From: Candidatus Scatosoma pullicola
GTDB lineage: Bacteria > Bacillota > Clostridia > Christensenellales > Borkfalkiaceae
Reading direction: 5' to 3'
NCBI GenBank assembly: GCA_018712725.1
Contig: DVGN01000072.1
Span: 1-50,098, forward strand
Length of the DNA: 50,098 nucleotides
Shown here: in pieces, positions 18,054-26,148 of the stretch
Numbering within the stretch: position 1 is the stretch's first letter
Layout of the letters: each line of letters begins with the position of its first letter
Translations under genes and position numbers: made by a program
The notes under the pieces: model-generated
Told to the model about the DNA's origin: nothing
What the model saw: only the letters and a program-made list of their open reading frames with translations
Databases searched by the model: none

Positions 18054-19490
18054 ATGGAAAAGGAAATGAACAAGCATTATCTCACCAATCGGGAATCGCG
18101 GGCGATCGAAAAGGAAAATCTTCGCCAGATGAAGATGTACGAAAAGAAGAAAAAGGCGAAGGTTCCCGAATCGGAGTACATCTCGCAGATGAAGCGGGAG
18201 GATACGATTATCGAAATCGAAGACCTGCACACCTATTTCTTCACGGACAGCGGCACGGTCAAGGCGGTGAACGGCGTGTCTTTCGACATTCCCGAAGGCT
18301 CCGTCGTCGGCGTCGTCGGGGAGTCGGGCTGCGGCAAGAGCGTCACCAGTCTCGCCATCATGCGGCTCGTTCAGGGTCCGCAGGGGCAGATCGTGTCGGG
18401 TTCCATCCGCTTCAAGTCCTCCGATTTCGTCTATGACGAAAAGGGACAGCCCGTGCCAGTGTACGAGCGTGACGAAAAGGGCGAGATCGTCTACGGCCCC
18501 GCCCCCGTCCGCGACAAAAAGGGGAACATCAAGACGGAGCCCAAGCAGAAAACGGATCTGAACGGGGAGCCGATCTTCGAAGAAAAGAACGGGAAGAGGG
18601 TACCCGTGTACGAGACGGATGAGAAGGGCGAGATCGTGCGCGTCCCCAAAGTCAAGCGGGACAAAGAGGGCAACCCCGTGTCCGAGCCCGTGCAGAAATG
18701 CGACGAACGCGGCTTCCCCGTGTTCGAGACGGAACCCAAGGTGTTCGACATCGCCAAGATGCCCATGAGCGAGATGCGCAAGCTCCGCGGCAAGGAGATC
18801 TCCATGATTTTCCAGGAGCCGATGACTTCGCTCAATCCCGTCTTTACCGTCGGGAATCAGCTGGATGAGGCGATTCTGATAAACAATCCGGGCGTCACGA
18901 ACGAGCAGGCGAAAAAACGCAGCATCGAGATGCTCGATCAGGTGGGCATCGCGATGCCCGATCAGGTGTATCTCAAATACCCGCACGAGCTGTCCGGCGG
19001 CATGCGCCAGCGCGTCATGATCGCCATGGCGCTCTCCTGCAATCCCCGCCTCATTATCGCGGACGAGCCGACGACGGCGCTCGACGTCACCATTCAGGCG
19101 CAGATCCTCGAACTGCTGAAAGAGCTGAAAAACAAGATCAACGGTTCGATCATGCTCATCACGCACGATCTGGGCGTCATCGCGGGCATGGCAGATTACG
19201 TCGTCGTCATGTATGCGGGGCGGGTGATCGAAAAGGGGACGGTGTACGACATCTTCGACAATCCCCTGCACCCCTACACCGTGGGTCTGCAAAAGTCCAA
19301 ACCCGTCGTCAACCGCGACGTGGAAAGGCTGTACAGCATCCCCGGCAACGTGCCCAATCCCATCAATATGCCTTCGCACTGCTACTTCAAGGACAGATGC
19401 AACCGTTGCTGCGAAAAATGCGGGGGAGAATATCCCGAACTCATTCAGGTTTCCGAAACGCACAGCGTAGCTTGCCATTTATATGAGTGA
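18054..19490 (+). CDS. oppD: Oligopeptide ABC transporter ATPase OppD with a repeat-rich insertion
   Basis: A 478-residue ATPase of the Opp/Dpp importer; relatives are usually 320-350 residues. A lysine-rich N-terminal extension of about 50 residues comes before the nucleotide-binding domain. Walker A is GESGCGKS with Lys95, the Q-loop Gln is at 254 ([12 protein letters not shown]), the ABC signature is LSGGM, Walker B is [12 protein letters not shown], and the H-loop region is ITHDLG. The distance from Walker A to the Q-loop is about 159 residues instead of about 50. The extra 110 residues (about 127-229) are charged and made of roughly seven short units with the pattern D-x-x-G-x-x-V, two of them nearly identical (DEKGEIV). 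The C-terminal peptide-transporter domain has clustered cysteines (CNRCCEKC, then ACH), matching the metal/Fe-S-binding tail of this family. The stop overlaps the start of OppF by eight bases. Confidence 0.93.
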   Translation: MEKEMNKHYLTNRESRAIEKENLRQMKMYEKKKKAKVPESEYISQMKREDTIIEIEDLHTYFFTDSGTVKAVNGVSFDIPEGSVVGVVGESGCGKSVTSLAIMRLVQGPQGQIVSGSIRFKSSDFVYDEKGQPVPVYERDEKGEIVYGPAPVRDKKGNIKTEPKQKTDLNGEPIFEEKNGKRVPVYETDEKGEIVRVPKVKRDKEGNPVSEPVQKCDERGFPVFETEPKVFDIAKMPMSEMRKLRGKEISMIFQEPMTSLNPVFTVGNQLDEAILINNPGVTNEQAKKRSIEMLDQVGIAMPDQVYLKYPHELSGGMRQRVMIAMALSCNPRLIIADEPTTALDVTIQAQILELLKELKNKINGSIMLITHDLGVIAGMADYVVVMYAGRVIEKGTVYDIFDNPLHPYTVGLQKSKPVVNRDVERLYSIPGNVPNPINMPSHCYFKDRCNRCCEKCGGEYPELIQVSETHSVACHLYE

Positions 19491-20625
19491 ACAGATTATG
19501 AACAAATCAGATAACATTTCCGAAACGAATGAGGAGCTTGCAGAAGAGAGGGCGCCCGAAGCGTCGGTCGCGCCCGAAGGGGCAGACGTCGCGGAAGGGA
19601 CGCCCGACGGCGCGGCGGCGGCCGCTGCTCCGGACGGGGAGGTCGCTTTGGATTACGGGGAGAATATTTTGGAGGTCAGGCACCTGAAAAAATATTTCCC
19701 CGCGGAAAAGAATTTCTGGGGCAAGCCCGTTTCCTTCCTCAAAGCGGTGGACGACGTGAGTTTTGCCATCGAACGCGGTCAGACGCTCGGTATCGTGGGC
19801 GAGTCGGGCTGCGGCAAGACGACGCTCGGGAGGACCATTCTGCGGCTGAATTCCTCTTCGGGAGGGGAGATCATCTTCGAAGGCAGGGATATCGCCAATC
19901 TCAAGCCCTCCGAACTGCGCCCGCTGCGGACGCGGATGCAGATCATCTTCCAGGATCCCTATTCCAGCCTTCCGCCCCGCTATACCATCGGGGATACCAT
20001 TTCGGAAGCGGCGATGATCCATCACATTGTGCCCAAAAGCGAACTGCGCGATTATACGCTGCACATCATGCACCAGTGCGGTTTGCAGGACTATTATTAC
20101 GACCGCTATCCGCACGAATTTTCCGGCGGGCAGCGACAGCGTATCTGCATCGCGCGCGCGCTGGCGGTCAGACCCGAATTTATCGTCTGCGACGAGCCCG
20201 TCTCCGCGCTCGACGTGTCCATTCAGGCGCAGATCATCAATCTGCTCACCGATCTGCAGCGGAAAAACGGGCTGACGTATATGTTCATCTCGCACGATCT
20301 GTCGGTGGTGGAACACATTTCCGATCGGGTGGGGGTCATGTATCTCGGCAGTCTCGTGGAAATCGGGGATAAAAAGGATATTTTCGGAGACCCCGAGCAT
20401 CCGTATACGCAGGCGCTGCTCTCCGCGATCCCCGTGCCCGATCCCCATTACAAGCGCAACCGCATCATTCTGGAAGGGGATATCCCTTCGCCCGTCAATC
20501 CGCCTTCCGGCTGTAAATTCCATACCCGCTGTCCCAAGGCGACGGAACGGTGTTCGGAAGAGGTGCCCGAACTTCGGGATCTCGGCAACGGGCATCTGGC
20601 GGCGTGCCATTTCTGCGGCAGGTAA
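19483..20625 (+). CDS. oppF: Oligopeptide ABC transporter ATPase OppF
   Basis: The 380-residue partner ATPase of OppD. It begins with an acidic, Ala/Pro-rich extension of about 60 residues with low complexity, then the domain starts at 'ILEVRHLKKYFPA'. Walker A is GESGCGKT with Lys112, the Q-loop is 'IIFQDPYSSLPPR', the signature is FSGGQRQR, Walker B is 'FIVCDEPVSALDVSIQ', and the H-loop is FISHDLS. The C-terminal oligo_HPY tail contains four spaced cysteines (CKFHTRC, RC, AAC). The ATG at 19483 overlaps the OppD stop (ATGAGTGA), indicating translational coupling; an ATG at 19498 is a possible alternative start. The N-terminal extension is not needed for the known OppF fold and recalls the acidic tail on OppC. 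Confidence 0.93.
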   Translation: MSEQIMNKSDNISETNEELAEERAPEASVAPEGADVAEGTPDGAAAAAAPDGEVALDYGENILEVRHLKKYFPAEKNFWGKPVSFLKAVDDVSFAIERGQTLGIVGESGCGKTTLGRTILRLNSSSGGEIIFEGRDIANLKPSELRPLRTRMQIIFQDPYSSLPPRYTIGDTISEAAMIHHIVPKSELRDYTLHIMHQCGLQDYYYDRYPHEFSGGQRQRICIARALAVRPEFIVCDEPVSALDVSIQAQIINLLTDLQRKNGLTYMFISHDLSVVEHISDRVGVMYLGSLVEIGDKKDIFGDPEHPYTQALLSAIPVPDPHYKRNRIILEGDIPSPVNPPSGCKFHTRCPKATERCSEEVPELRDLGNGHLAACHFCGR

Positions 20626-20644
20626 AGCGGTACCCAGGTAAGCG

Positions 20645-20944
20645 ATGACGGATAAAAAGAAGCAAAAAGAGGAAAAGAAACGCCGCAAGGCGGAGAATAA
20701 GAAAAAACCGTTTGTCGACGACGGACATACCATCGTCGATATGAACGTGGAAGGTTTTCCCTGGTACGACGAAAACAGGTCGGCCGAAAAGGAAAAGAAA
20801 AATCGCGACAAGCCGACGAAAAAGGAGACTTTCGCGATGATTATGGGCGCCTATAAGGCATACCTGCCCATGTTCCTCATCTGCATCGGCGTGTTCACGA
20901 TCGTCTTTCTCATCCTTTGGCTTCTCCTCCGGATGCAGTATTGA
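20645..20944 (+). CDS. Small single-pass membrane protein at the end of the opp operon
   Basis: A 99-residue protein of unknown family. The first 65 residues are highly charged, with Lys/Glu-rich stretches at both ends of a short Trp/Tyr-containing segment ('EGFPWYDENR'), and are predicted to be cytoplasmic. One hydrophobic helix follows ('MFLICIGVFTIVFLILWLLL') near the C-terminus, so the topology is N-in with almost nothing outside. It starts 19 bases after OppF and ends 23 bases before a strong terminator, so it belongs to the opp transcription unit. A role as an accessory or assembly factor of the importer is an inference from position. The alternative is an unrelated passenger gene. Confidence 0.7.
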   Translation: MTDKKKQKEEKKRRKAENKKKPFVDDGHTIVDMNVEGFPWYDENRSAEKEKKNRDKPTKKETFAMIMGAYKAYLPMFLICIGVFTIVFLILWLLLRMQY

Positions 20945-20967
20945 ATATCTTCCGCAGATACGGCGGC

Positions 20968-20997
20968 AAAAAACCGGGATTTTCTCCCGGTTTTTTT
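20968..20997 (+). terminator. Rho-independent terminator of the protease/Opp operon
   Basis: A perfect 12-bp stem, 20968-20979 with 20985-20996 (core ACCGGGA/TCCCGGT), closes a five-base loop and runs into a T tract. It lies 23 bases after the last gene of the plus-strand run and is the first convincing terminator after 1741. Confidence 0.9.
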
Positions 20998-21126
20998 ATG
21001 TTCCGCGGCTGATTTTTCGCAACAGACAAATACATGGTACCCGGCTTTCGGCTCTTTTTGTTCCCTCTCCGGCTGTAAGACGAAAAATACATTTTTCGTT
21101 TTTACGGCGCGGGCAAAAGGAAAAAC

Positions 21127-21155
21127 GCCGCGAAAAACGACCGTTTTTTCGCGGC
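21127..21155 (-). terminator. Terminator for the minus-strand AraC gene (distal)
   Basis: GCCGCGAAAAA (21127-21137) pairs perfectly with TTTTTCGCGGC (21145-21155) around a seven-base loop. Read on the minus strand it is followed by a T-rich run, so it would stop transcription coming from the AraC gene. Confidence 0.65.
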
Positions 21156-21173
21156 GGCAGCCGGGGTGATAAA

Positions 21174-21204
21174 AGAGGCGGAGTTCTTGCGGGACTCCGC
21201 CTCT
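21174..21204. terminator. Bidirectional terminator between opp operon and AraC gene
   Basis: AGAGGCGGAGT (21174-21184) and ACTCCGCCTCT (21194-21204) form a perfect 11-bp stem with a nine-base loop. T-rich sequence follows on the plus strand (21205-21216), and a shorter T run follows on the minus strand, 60 bases beyond the AraC stop. Confidence 0.7.
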
Positions 21205-21264
21205 TCCTCTTTTTTCCGGATATGGAAGAAAAAGCAAAATCGGCGATATTGTTTCATCGTCCGG

Positions 21265-22158
21265 TCAGTTATACTTGGATTGACCGAGCGCGACTTTCCG
21301 GTACATGGTGGGGGATATTCCCATGGCTTTGGTAAACAGTTCCGTGAAATAGACGGGGTTGTCCACGCCGACGTCGGTGGCAATCTGCGTGATGGGACGG
21401 GTGGTGTTGGCGAGCAGGATTTTTGCCTGTTCCACGCGCACGAGCGTGAGATAGTGCATGGGACTGATGTTGAACATCTTTTTGAACTGATGGAGAAAAT
21501 AACTCTTGTTCATGAAAGACTGTTTGGTCAGATCGTCGAGAGTGATGTCCTCGGCGAAATGTTCTTCGATGTATTCTTTGACGTCGTTCAGAAGTTTGCG
21601 GTTGGTGAGATAGGCGTCGGAGACGTTTTCCGCTTCGTTGCACGGGGGAGGGGTAAATCTTAATACGTCCACTATAAGCATTCCGAACAGCGCATCCACT
21701 TTCGTCGCGTAGCCGTAGCGGCGTTCTTTCAGTTCGTCCAAAAGCTGAAGAATGCCGCGGTATACGGCATTTTTTTTGCTTTTGAAAGAGTGGATGAAGA
21801 ATCCTTCGTTCGATACGCTGTTGGCGCTTTTTCCCTTCATGCGCACGGAATCCACGGCAAAACAGTAATAGGTGAGAGGGACGTCCCGGCTGTCCGAGTA
21901 CTGCATGTGCAGCTGTTTCGCGTCGATGACGAGCAGGTCGTTGGCGCGGATGGGAAAGGTCTTGCCCTGAATGTCGAAAAATCCCGTTCCGCTCTCGAAA
22001 TAAAAGATTTCGAGATGGGTGTGCATGTGCGTCGGCGTTTCTCCCTTGGAGCCGTTCTGCACTTTGGAAAAGGTCAGCAGAATGGGGCGGGAACGCTGTA
22101 AATCGTCCGAGACCAGACTCAGATTTCCCAGGTGATAGTAGTCGTAAAAGTGCGCCAT
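21265..22158 (-). CDS. AraC-family transcriptional regulator (cupin + HTH)
   Basis: A 297-residue regulator. The N-terminal half is a cupin-type sugar-sensing domain: 'THMHTHLEIFYFESG' supplies the His/Glu pattern and 'RANDLLVIDAKQLHMQY' completes the barrel. The C-terminal 100 residues are an AraC double helix-turn-helix, with 'ITLDDLTKQSFMNKSYFLHQ' in the first half and 'ITQIATDVGVDNPVYFTELF' in the second. The start is the ATG complementary to 22156-22158, with GGAAGGA seven bases upstream; a longer in-frame extension has no SD. It is divergent from the sialidase-aldolase-ABC gene run, and both promoters plus a set of direct repeats lie in the gap. It most likely senses the imported sugar or a product and activates that run; this is inferred from position and family habit. 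Confidence 0.92.
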   Translation of the reverse strand: MAHFYDYYHLGNLSLVSDDLQRSRPILLTFSKVQNGSKGETPTHMHTHLEIFYFESGTGFFDIQGKTFPIRANDLLVIDAKQLHMQYSDSRDVPLTYYCFAVDSVRMKGKSANSVSNEGFFIHSFKSKKNAVYRGILQLLDELKERRYGYATKVDALFGMLIVDVLRFTPPPCNEAENVSDAYLTNRKLLNDVKEYIEEHFAEDITLDDLTKQSFMNKSYFLHQFKKMFNISPMHYLTLVRVEQAKILLANTTRPITQIATDVGVDNPVYFTELFTKAMGISPTMYRKVALGQSKYN

Positions 22159-22212
22159 TTTTTTGTCCTTCCGGCATTTTGTCTGTAAAAACATGCCGTT
22201 CCGTGTGCAATT

Positions 22213-22241
22213 ATTATGAAGTCGGCGACGGGATTTGTCAA
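22213..22241 (-). promoter_or_regulatory. Promoter of the AraC-family gene
   Basis: On the minus strand, TTGACA (complement of 22236-22241), a 17-base spacer and CATAAT (complement of 22213-22218) make a near-consensus sigma-A promoter. Its start point would be about 45 bases before the AraC start codon. Confidence 0.82.
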
Positions 22242-22291
22242 GCAATCTTGTAAAATAAAGCAATTTTGTTATACTTTTTGCACTTTCGTTA
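22242..22291. promoter_or_regulatory. Candidate AraC-type operator: three direct repeats
   Basis: Three copies of a 12-base sequence lie in the same orientation: GCAATCTTGTAA at 22242, GCAATTTTGTTA at 22260 and GCACTTTCGTTA at 22280. The second matches each of the others at 10 of 12 positions. Spacings are 18 and 20 bases, about two helical turns, typical for AraC-family half-sites. The array fills the gap between the two divergent -35 boxes and the last copy directly abuts the -35 of the sialidase-side promoter, the class II activator position. Binding is inferred. Confidence 0.65.
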
Positions 22292-22320
22292 TTGAAACGG
22301 GAATTTTTTTATTGTATCAT
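22292..22320 (+). promoter_or_regulatory. Promoter of the sialidase-aldolase-ABC operon
   Basis: TTGAAA at 22292-22297, a 17-base T-rich spacer, and TATCAT at 22315-22320 form a good sigma-A promoter about 55 bases upstream of the sialidase-like gene. It faces away from the AraC promoter and abuts the direct-repeat array. Confidence 0.8.
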
Positions 22321-22375
22321 AATGGCGCCGTCGGGGGGGAGGACAGTTCCCGCGGCAGGGGAAGGGTGAGCGCTT

Positions 22376-23443
22376 ATGAAAAGAGTCGGAAACGGAAAAG
22401 TTGTCGGCGGCATCGGCGGGAAGGGCTGTTTCTGGCCGAGTGTGGCGAGATTGGCGGACGGCAGGCTTGCCGTCGCTTATTCGGGGGGCAGGCTGAATCA
22501 TATCTGCCCCTTCGGAAGAGTGGAAATTTCTTATTCTTCGGACGAAGGGGAGCATTGGTCGCCGGGGGCGGTCGTCCTGGACACGCCGCTCGACGACCGC
22601 GATGCCGGGATTATCCGTTGGAAGGACAAAGCCGTTTTGACGACCTTCAACAATACCGCAGCCTTTCAGAGGGAATGTCTCGGAAAATGGCAGGGGGCGT
22701 GGACGGAAGGGGAAAGGGCGTTTCTGAATGCCTATCTGAACAGTCTGCCTGCGGACGCGGAGGAAAAATATCTCGGGTCGCTTATCGCCGTGTCCGACGA
22801 CGGGGAACATTTCGATTCGTTCGTGAAAGTTCCCGTCAGTGCGCCGCACGGACCCGTCGCCCTTGCGGACGGAAGTCTGCTCTATATCGGCAAGGCGTTT
22901 TCGGGCGGACAGACCTGGACGGATACGCCGCTCGGCGGCGGGCTGTACGCCATCCGTTCGGAGGACGGCAAAAACTGGACTGCCCCCTTGCCTTTGCCCG
23001 GGTACGATCTTCCCCTTTTTGAACCTTCGGCGGCGGAGATCGGAGAGGATCATGTTCTCGTAGCGGCAAGAGCGCACGGGAAAAACGGAGAACTGACCAT
23101 CGTCCTTTCCGATTCTTTTGACGGGGGGCGAACCTTTTCCCCCTTCCGACCGACGGGATTTTGCGGGGCGCCCCCGCATCTGCTTGCCCGGGGGAAGGAA
23201 GTCATTCTGACGTATGGCAGACGGGAGCCGCCTTTCGGCATCCGCGCCCGCGTCAGTCAGGACGGCGGGCAGAGCTGGAGCGAAGAATTGGCGCTCAGAG
23301 AGGACGGAACGGACTGGGATCTCGGCTATCCCTGTTCGGCGTTTCTCAAAGACGGAAGCATACTCACCGTTTATTACATGAAAGCGCCGGGGAAAAAACT
23401 GCCGGAGATACAATATACGGTATGGACGGCTGAGAAAGAATAA
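22376..23443 (+). CDS. Sialidase-like BNR/Asp-box glycosidase, apparently cytoplasmic
   Basis: A 355-residue protein of the sialidase beta-propeller superfamily. Asp-boxes (S-x-D-x-G-x-x-W/F) recur: 'SYSSDEGEHWS' near residue 55, 'RSEDGKNWT', 'SDSFDGGRTFS' and 'SQDGGQSWS'. The N-terminal 'FWPSVARLADGRLAVAYSGG' fits the first blade, but I do not see the classical RIP arginine motif at the expected place, so true sialidase activity is uncertain; related propellers act on other sugars. There is no signal peptide, which suggests it works inside the cell on imported glycans. It is first in the gene run under AraC control, 63 bases before an aldolase of the N-acetylneuraminate lyase family, which supports a joint role in cleaving and degrading an acidic sugar. 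Confidence 0.75.
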   Translation: MKRVGNGKVVGGIGGKGCFWPSVARLADGRLAVAYSGGRLNHICPFGRVEISYSSDEGEHWSPGAVVLDTPLDDRDAGIIRWKDKAVLTTFNNTAAFQRECLGKWQGAWTEGERAFLNAYLNSLPADAEEKYLGSLIAVSDDGEHFDSFVKVPVSAPHGPVALADGSLLYIGKAFSGGQTWTDTPLGGGLYAIRSEDGKNWTAPLPLPGYDLPLFEPSAAEIGEDHVLVAARAHGKNGELTIVLSDSFDGGRTFSPFRPTGFCGAPPHLLARGKEVILTYGRREPPFGIRARVSQDGGQSWSEELALREDGTDWDLGYPCSAFLKDGSILTVYYMKAPGKKLPEIQYTVWTAEKE

Positions 23444-23506
23444 AGATAAAAAGAATGCGGTGCGAAAACAGCGAAAATAGAGCGGACAGGAGGTTATGTC
23501 GTCTGT

Positions 23507-24370
23507 ATGAAAAAATTGATCGTGCCCGTCGTCACTCCGTTCAGGGAGGATGAGACGGTCGACTATGCGGAATTGAAGCGCATCGTCCGGGGATTGTTCG
23601 ACGAAGGTGCGGACGGGATCTTTGCGGGCGGTTCGAGCGCGGAGTGTTTTTTGCTCACCGACGAAGAGCGGAAAAAAGTGCTGGAAGCGACAGTGGAGGC
23701 GGCGGACGGCGGTTTTGTCATCGCTCATGTGGGCGCTGTCGGCGTGCGGCGGACGGAGGAATTTGCCCGTCATGCCAAACGGGTAGGCGCCGACGCCGTG
23801 GCAAGCGTTCCGCCCTTTTATTTCGGCTTCCGCTACGAAAATATCCGGGCGTATTATTGGGCGTTGGCGGACGCGGCGGAGCTGCCGACGATGATCTATT
23901 ATTTCCCCGCCAACACCGGCGCGTCTTTCGATGCGGATCAGATGGCGGAAATCCTGCTGGGGAGGGAAAACATCCGCGCAGTGAAATTTACGGACAGCGA
24001 CTATTATGTGATGCAACGGATCAAGGCGCTGACGGGCAGGGAGATCATCAGCGGTAAAGACGAATGTTTTCTTTCGGCTCTGGCGGCGGGTGCGGACGGT
24101 GCGATCGGGACGACCTTCAATTTCATGCTCGGGCATTATAAAAAGATCCTGGCACTGACGGAAGAAGGAAAATGGGAAGAAGCGCTGAAAATTCAGGCGC
24201 AGATCAACGACGTGATCGCCGCGATGAAGGGTGCGGACATCTTCCACGCCACCAAATATCTGATGGAGCGGCGGGGTTATCATACCGGTATAGCGCGCAG
24301 ACCTTTTCTGCCGCTTACGGAAGAACAAAAGCGCAGGCTTTCCGAAGCCTGTGAAAGAAACCACATATAA
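23507..24370 (+). CDS. DapA/N-acetylneuraminate lyase family aldolase
   Basis: A 287-residue class I aldolase of the dihydrodipicolinate synthase/N-acetylneuraminate lyase family, normal in length. The Schiff-base lysine is Lys160 in 'AVKFTDSD', which resembles the lyase motif 'KYTSND' more than the DHDPS 'KDSSGD'. The catalytic tyrosine is Tyr131 in 'YYFP' (equivalent of YNIP). The substrate-carboxylate loop, usually GS/T-T/S-GE, reads GGSSAEC here (Ser43-Ser44-Ala45-Glu46), with Ala replacing the conserved Gly. 'GTTFNFMLG' corresponds to the lyase segment GSTFN. The sialidase-like neighbour supports sialic acid or a related sugar acid as substrate, giving pyruvate plus an aldehyde sugar. 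AGGAGG lies 13 bases before the ATG, farther than usual. No nanE/nanK/nag genes are in the window, so the exact substrate is open. Confidence 0.8.
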   Translation: MKKLIVPVVTPFREDETVDYAELKRIVRGLFDEGADGIFAGGSSAECFLLTDEERKKVLEATVEAADGGFVIAHVGAVGVRRTEEFARHAKRVGADAVASVPPFYFGFRYENIRAYYWALADAAELPTMIYYFPANTGASFDADQMAEILLGRENIRAVKFTDSDYYVMQRIKALTGREIISGKDECFLSALAAGADGAIGTTFNFMLGHYKKILALTEEGKWEEALKIQAQINDVIAAMKGADIFHATKYLMERRGYHTGIARRPFLPLTEEQKRRLSEACERNHI

Positions 24371-24385
24371 AAGGAGGACACGTTT

Positions 24386-26101
24386 ATGAAAAAGAGACTG
24401 ACGGCAACGATTCTGAGCGTTGCGATGCTGGCAGGCGGTGCATCCGCCTTTGCGGGATGTGCAAAACCCGTGCCCGACGACAGACCGATCGATCCTACCA
24501 AGACGCAGTTGTATGTAGGCAATTACGACGGGGGGGTCGGCGGAAAATGGCTGGACAATGCCGCTGCCCGGTTCGAGGAAAAATATAAGGATGTCTGTTT
24601 TGAACCGGGAACGGACAAAAGGGGGGTGCAGATCAACATCGATCACGATAAAGAGGCTTATCACGGAAATAATCTCATCAACAATCTGAGCAGTCATGAC
24701 GAGCAGGTGATTTTCACGGAACGCGCCTTTTACGATCAATATATTTCGTCCGGGCTGATTCTGGAAATGACGGATGCCGTCACGGGCGATCTTGCGGAAT
24801 TCGGCGAAGAGGGCGTTTCCATCGAAGACAAGATCGGCGATACGCAAAGGGCGTATCTCGATCGGGGAGGAAAATATTACGCCGTACCTCATTACCGCCT
24901 GTTTTCGGGAATCCAATACAACGTCCGCCTTTGGGAGGACGAGGGCTATTATTTTGCCGCGGACGGGGAAACGTTTGTCTCTCCCGGTTCGACGGCGGAA
25001 GAAGAGCCCCGCAGTGCGGGACCGGACGGAGAATCGGGGACGGCGGACGACGGTCTGCCCGCCACATACGACGATTTCTTCGTGCTCTGCGACTATATCT
25101 GCGAAACGGGCAACATTCCCTTCGTGTGGACGGGCGAATATCTGGCGCAATATACGAGCTATATCTACTGGTCGCTGTATGCCGATTTCGAAGGCGCCGA
25201 AAAGTTTATGGACAATTTCGATTTTTCGGGGACGGCGGACGATATCGTGACGGGTTGGAACGAGGACGGCACGCCCGTTCTGAAAGAGGCGGCGGTCACG
25301 CCGGCGACGGGGTACGAACTCCGGCAGCAGCTCGGCCGCTATTACGCGCTGTCCTTCCTGGAAAGAATCATAGACGGCAATCCCGAACGAAAATATACCT
25401 ATTATTCCAATAAATCGACGGGCGGTACCTATTCACACCTCAATGCCCAGGAGGATTTCATCAAGAGCTATTACGAAGGACAGGCGATTGCGATGATTCC
25501 GGAGGGGACCTGGTGGGAGAACGAAGCGGACGCCGTGGGCGGCGCTTTCGATACCGCTGAACAGGCTTACGGTCAGGGGGCGTCCCGGGAGGGAAGCAAA
25601 TTCGGATTCATGCCCTTGCCCAAAGCCACGGAAGAGCAGGTGGGCGATCCGTTCACGGTGGTGGATACTTACGATTCATACATCATGTATAATGCCAACC
25701 TCGCGGGCAAAGACGACCTGATCGCTCTGGCGAATCTGTTCGTGCAGTTTGTCTGTTCGGACGCGGAGATGGTGGAATTCACCAAGGACACCGGTCTGCC
25801 CCGCGCGCTGAATTACAAAATGTCCGCCGACGATATTGCGGAACTGACCTATTACGAGCAGCAGGTATGGGAGGTCAATACCAACGGCATCGTCGTGCAA
25901 CCCTACGGCACGAATGCCCTCTACCGCAACAATACCAGTACTTTGTGCTATGCCTACGACTGGACCTCGACGGTAAACGGCAGGCCGTACGGCATTCCCG
26001 TCCGGGCGTTCAAAGACGACGGAATTTCGGCGCTGGAATATTTCGAGGGAATGGAGATGACGCAGGCGGCCTGGAACAACCTGTACTCGGATGATTTTTG
26101 A
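24386..26101 (+). CDS. Sugar ABC transporter substrate-binding lipoprotein (family 1)
   Basis: A 571-residue extracellular solute-binding protein. The signal peptide ends in the lipobox AFAGC. The body follows the family 1 (SBP_bac_1) plan: 'LYVGNYDGGVGGKWLDNAAARFEEKY' near the start, a central region with 'YAVPHYRLFSGIQYNV', and a C-terminal part with 'AIAMIPEGTWWENE' and 'FGFMPLPKATEE' typical of sugar receptors. It is longer than the usual 420-450 residues. AGGAGG sits eight bases before the ATG, and the gene lies 15 bases after the aldolase and 47 before the first permease. The sugar is not readable from sequence; an acidic or amino sugar is suggested by the enzymes upstream. Confidence 0.87.
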   Translation: MKKRLTATILSVAMLAGGASAFAGCAKPVPDDRPIDPTKTQLYVGNYDGGVGGKWLDNAAARFEEKYKDVCFEPGTDKRGVQINIDHDKEAYHGNNLINNLSSHDEQVIFTERAFYDQYISSGLILEMTDAVTGDLAEFGEEGVSIEDKIGDTQRAYLDRGGKYYAVPHYRLFSGIQYNVRLWEDEGYYFAADGETFVSPGSTAEEEPRSAGPDGESGTADDGLPATYDDFFVLCDYICETGNIPFVWTGEYLAQYTSYIYWSLYADFEGAEKFMDNFDFSGTADDIVTGWNEDGTPVLKEAAVTPATGYELRQQLGRYYALSFLERIIDGNPERKYTYYSNKSTGGTYSHLNAQEDFIKSYYEGQAIAMIPEGTWWENEADAVGGAFDTAEQAYGQGASREGSKFGFMPLPKATEEQVGDPFTVVDTYDSYIMYNANLAGKDDLIALANLFVQFVCSDAEMVEFTKDTGLPRALNYKMSADDIAELTYYEQQVWEVNTNGIVVQPYGTNALYRNNTSTLCYAYDWTSTVNGRPYGIPVRAFKDDGISALEYFEGMEMTQAAWNNLYSDDF

Positions 26102-26148
26102 GGCGGAAAATTTCTCCATTTTCGTGACAGGAGGTCGCGTTCGTAATC

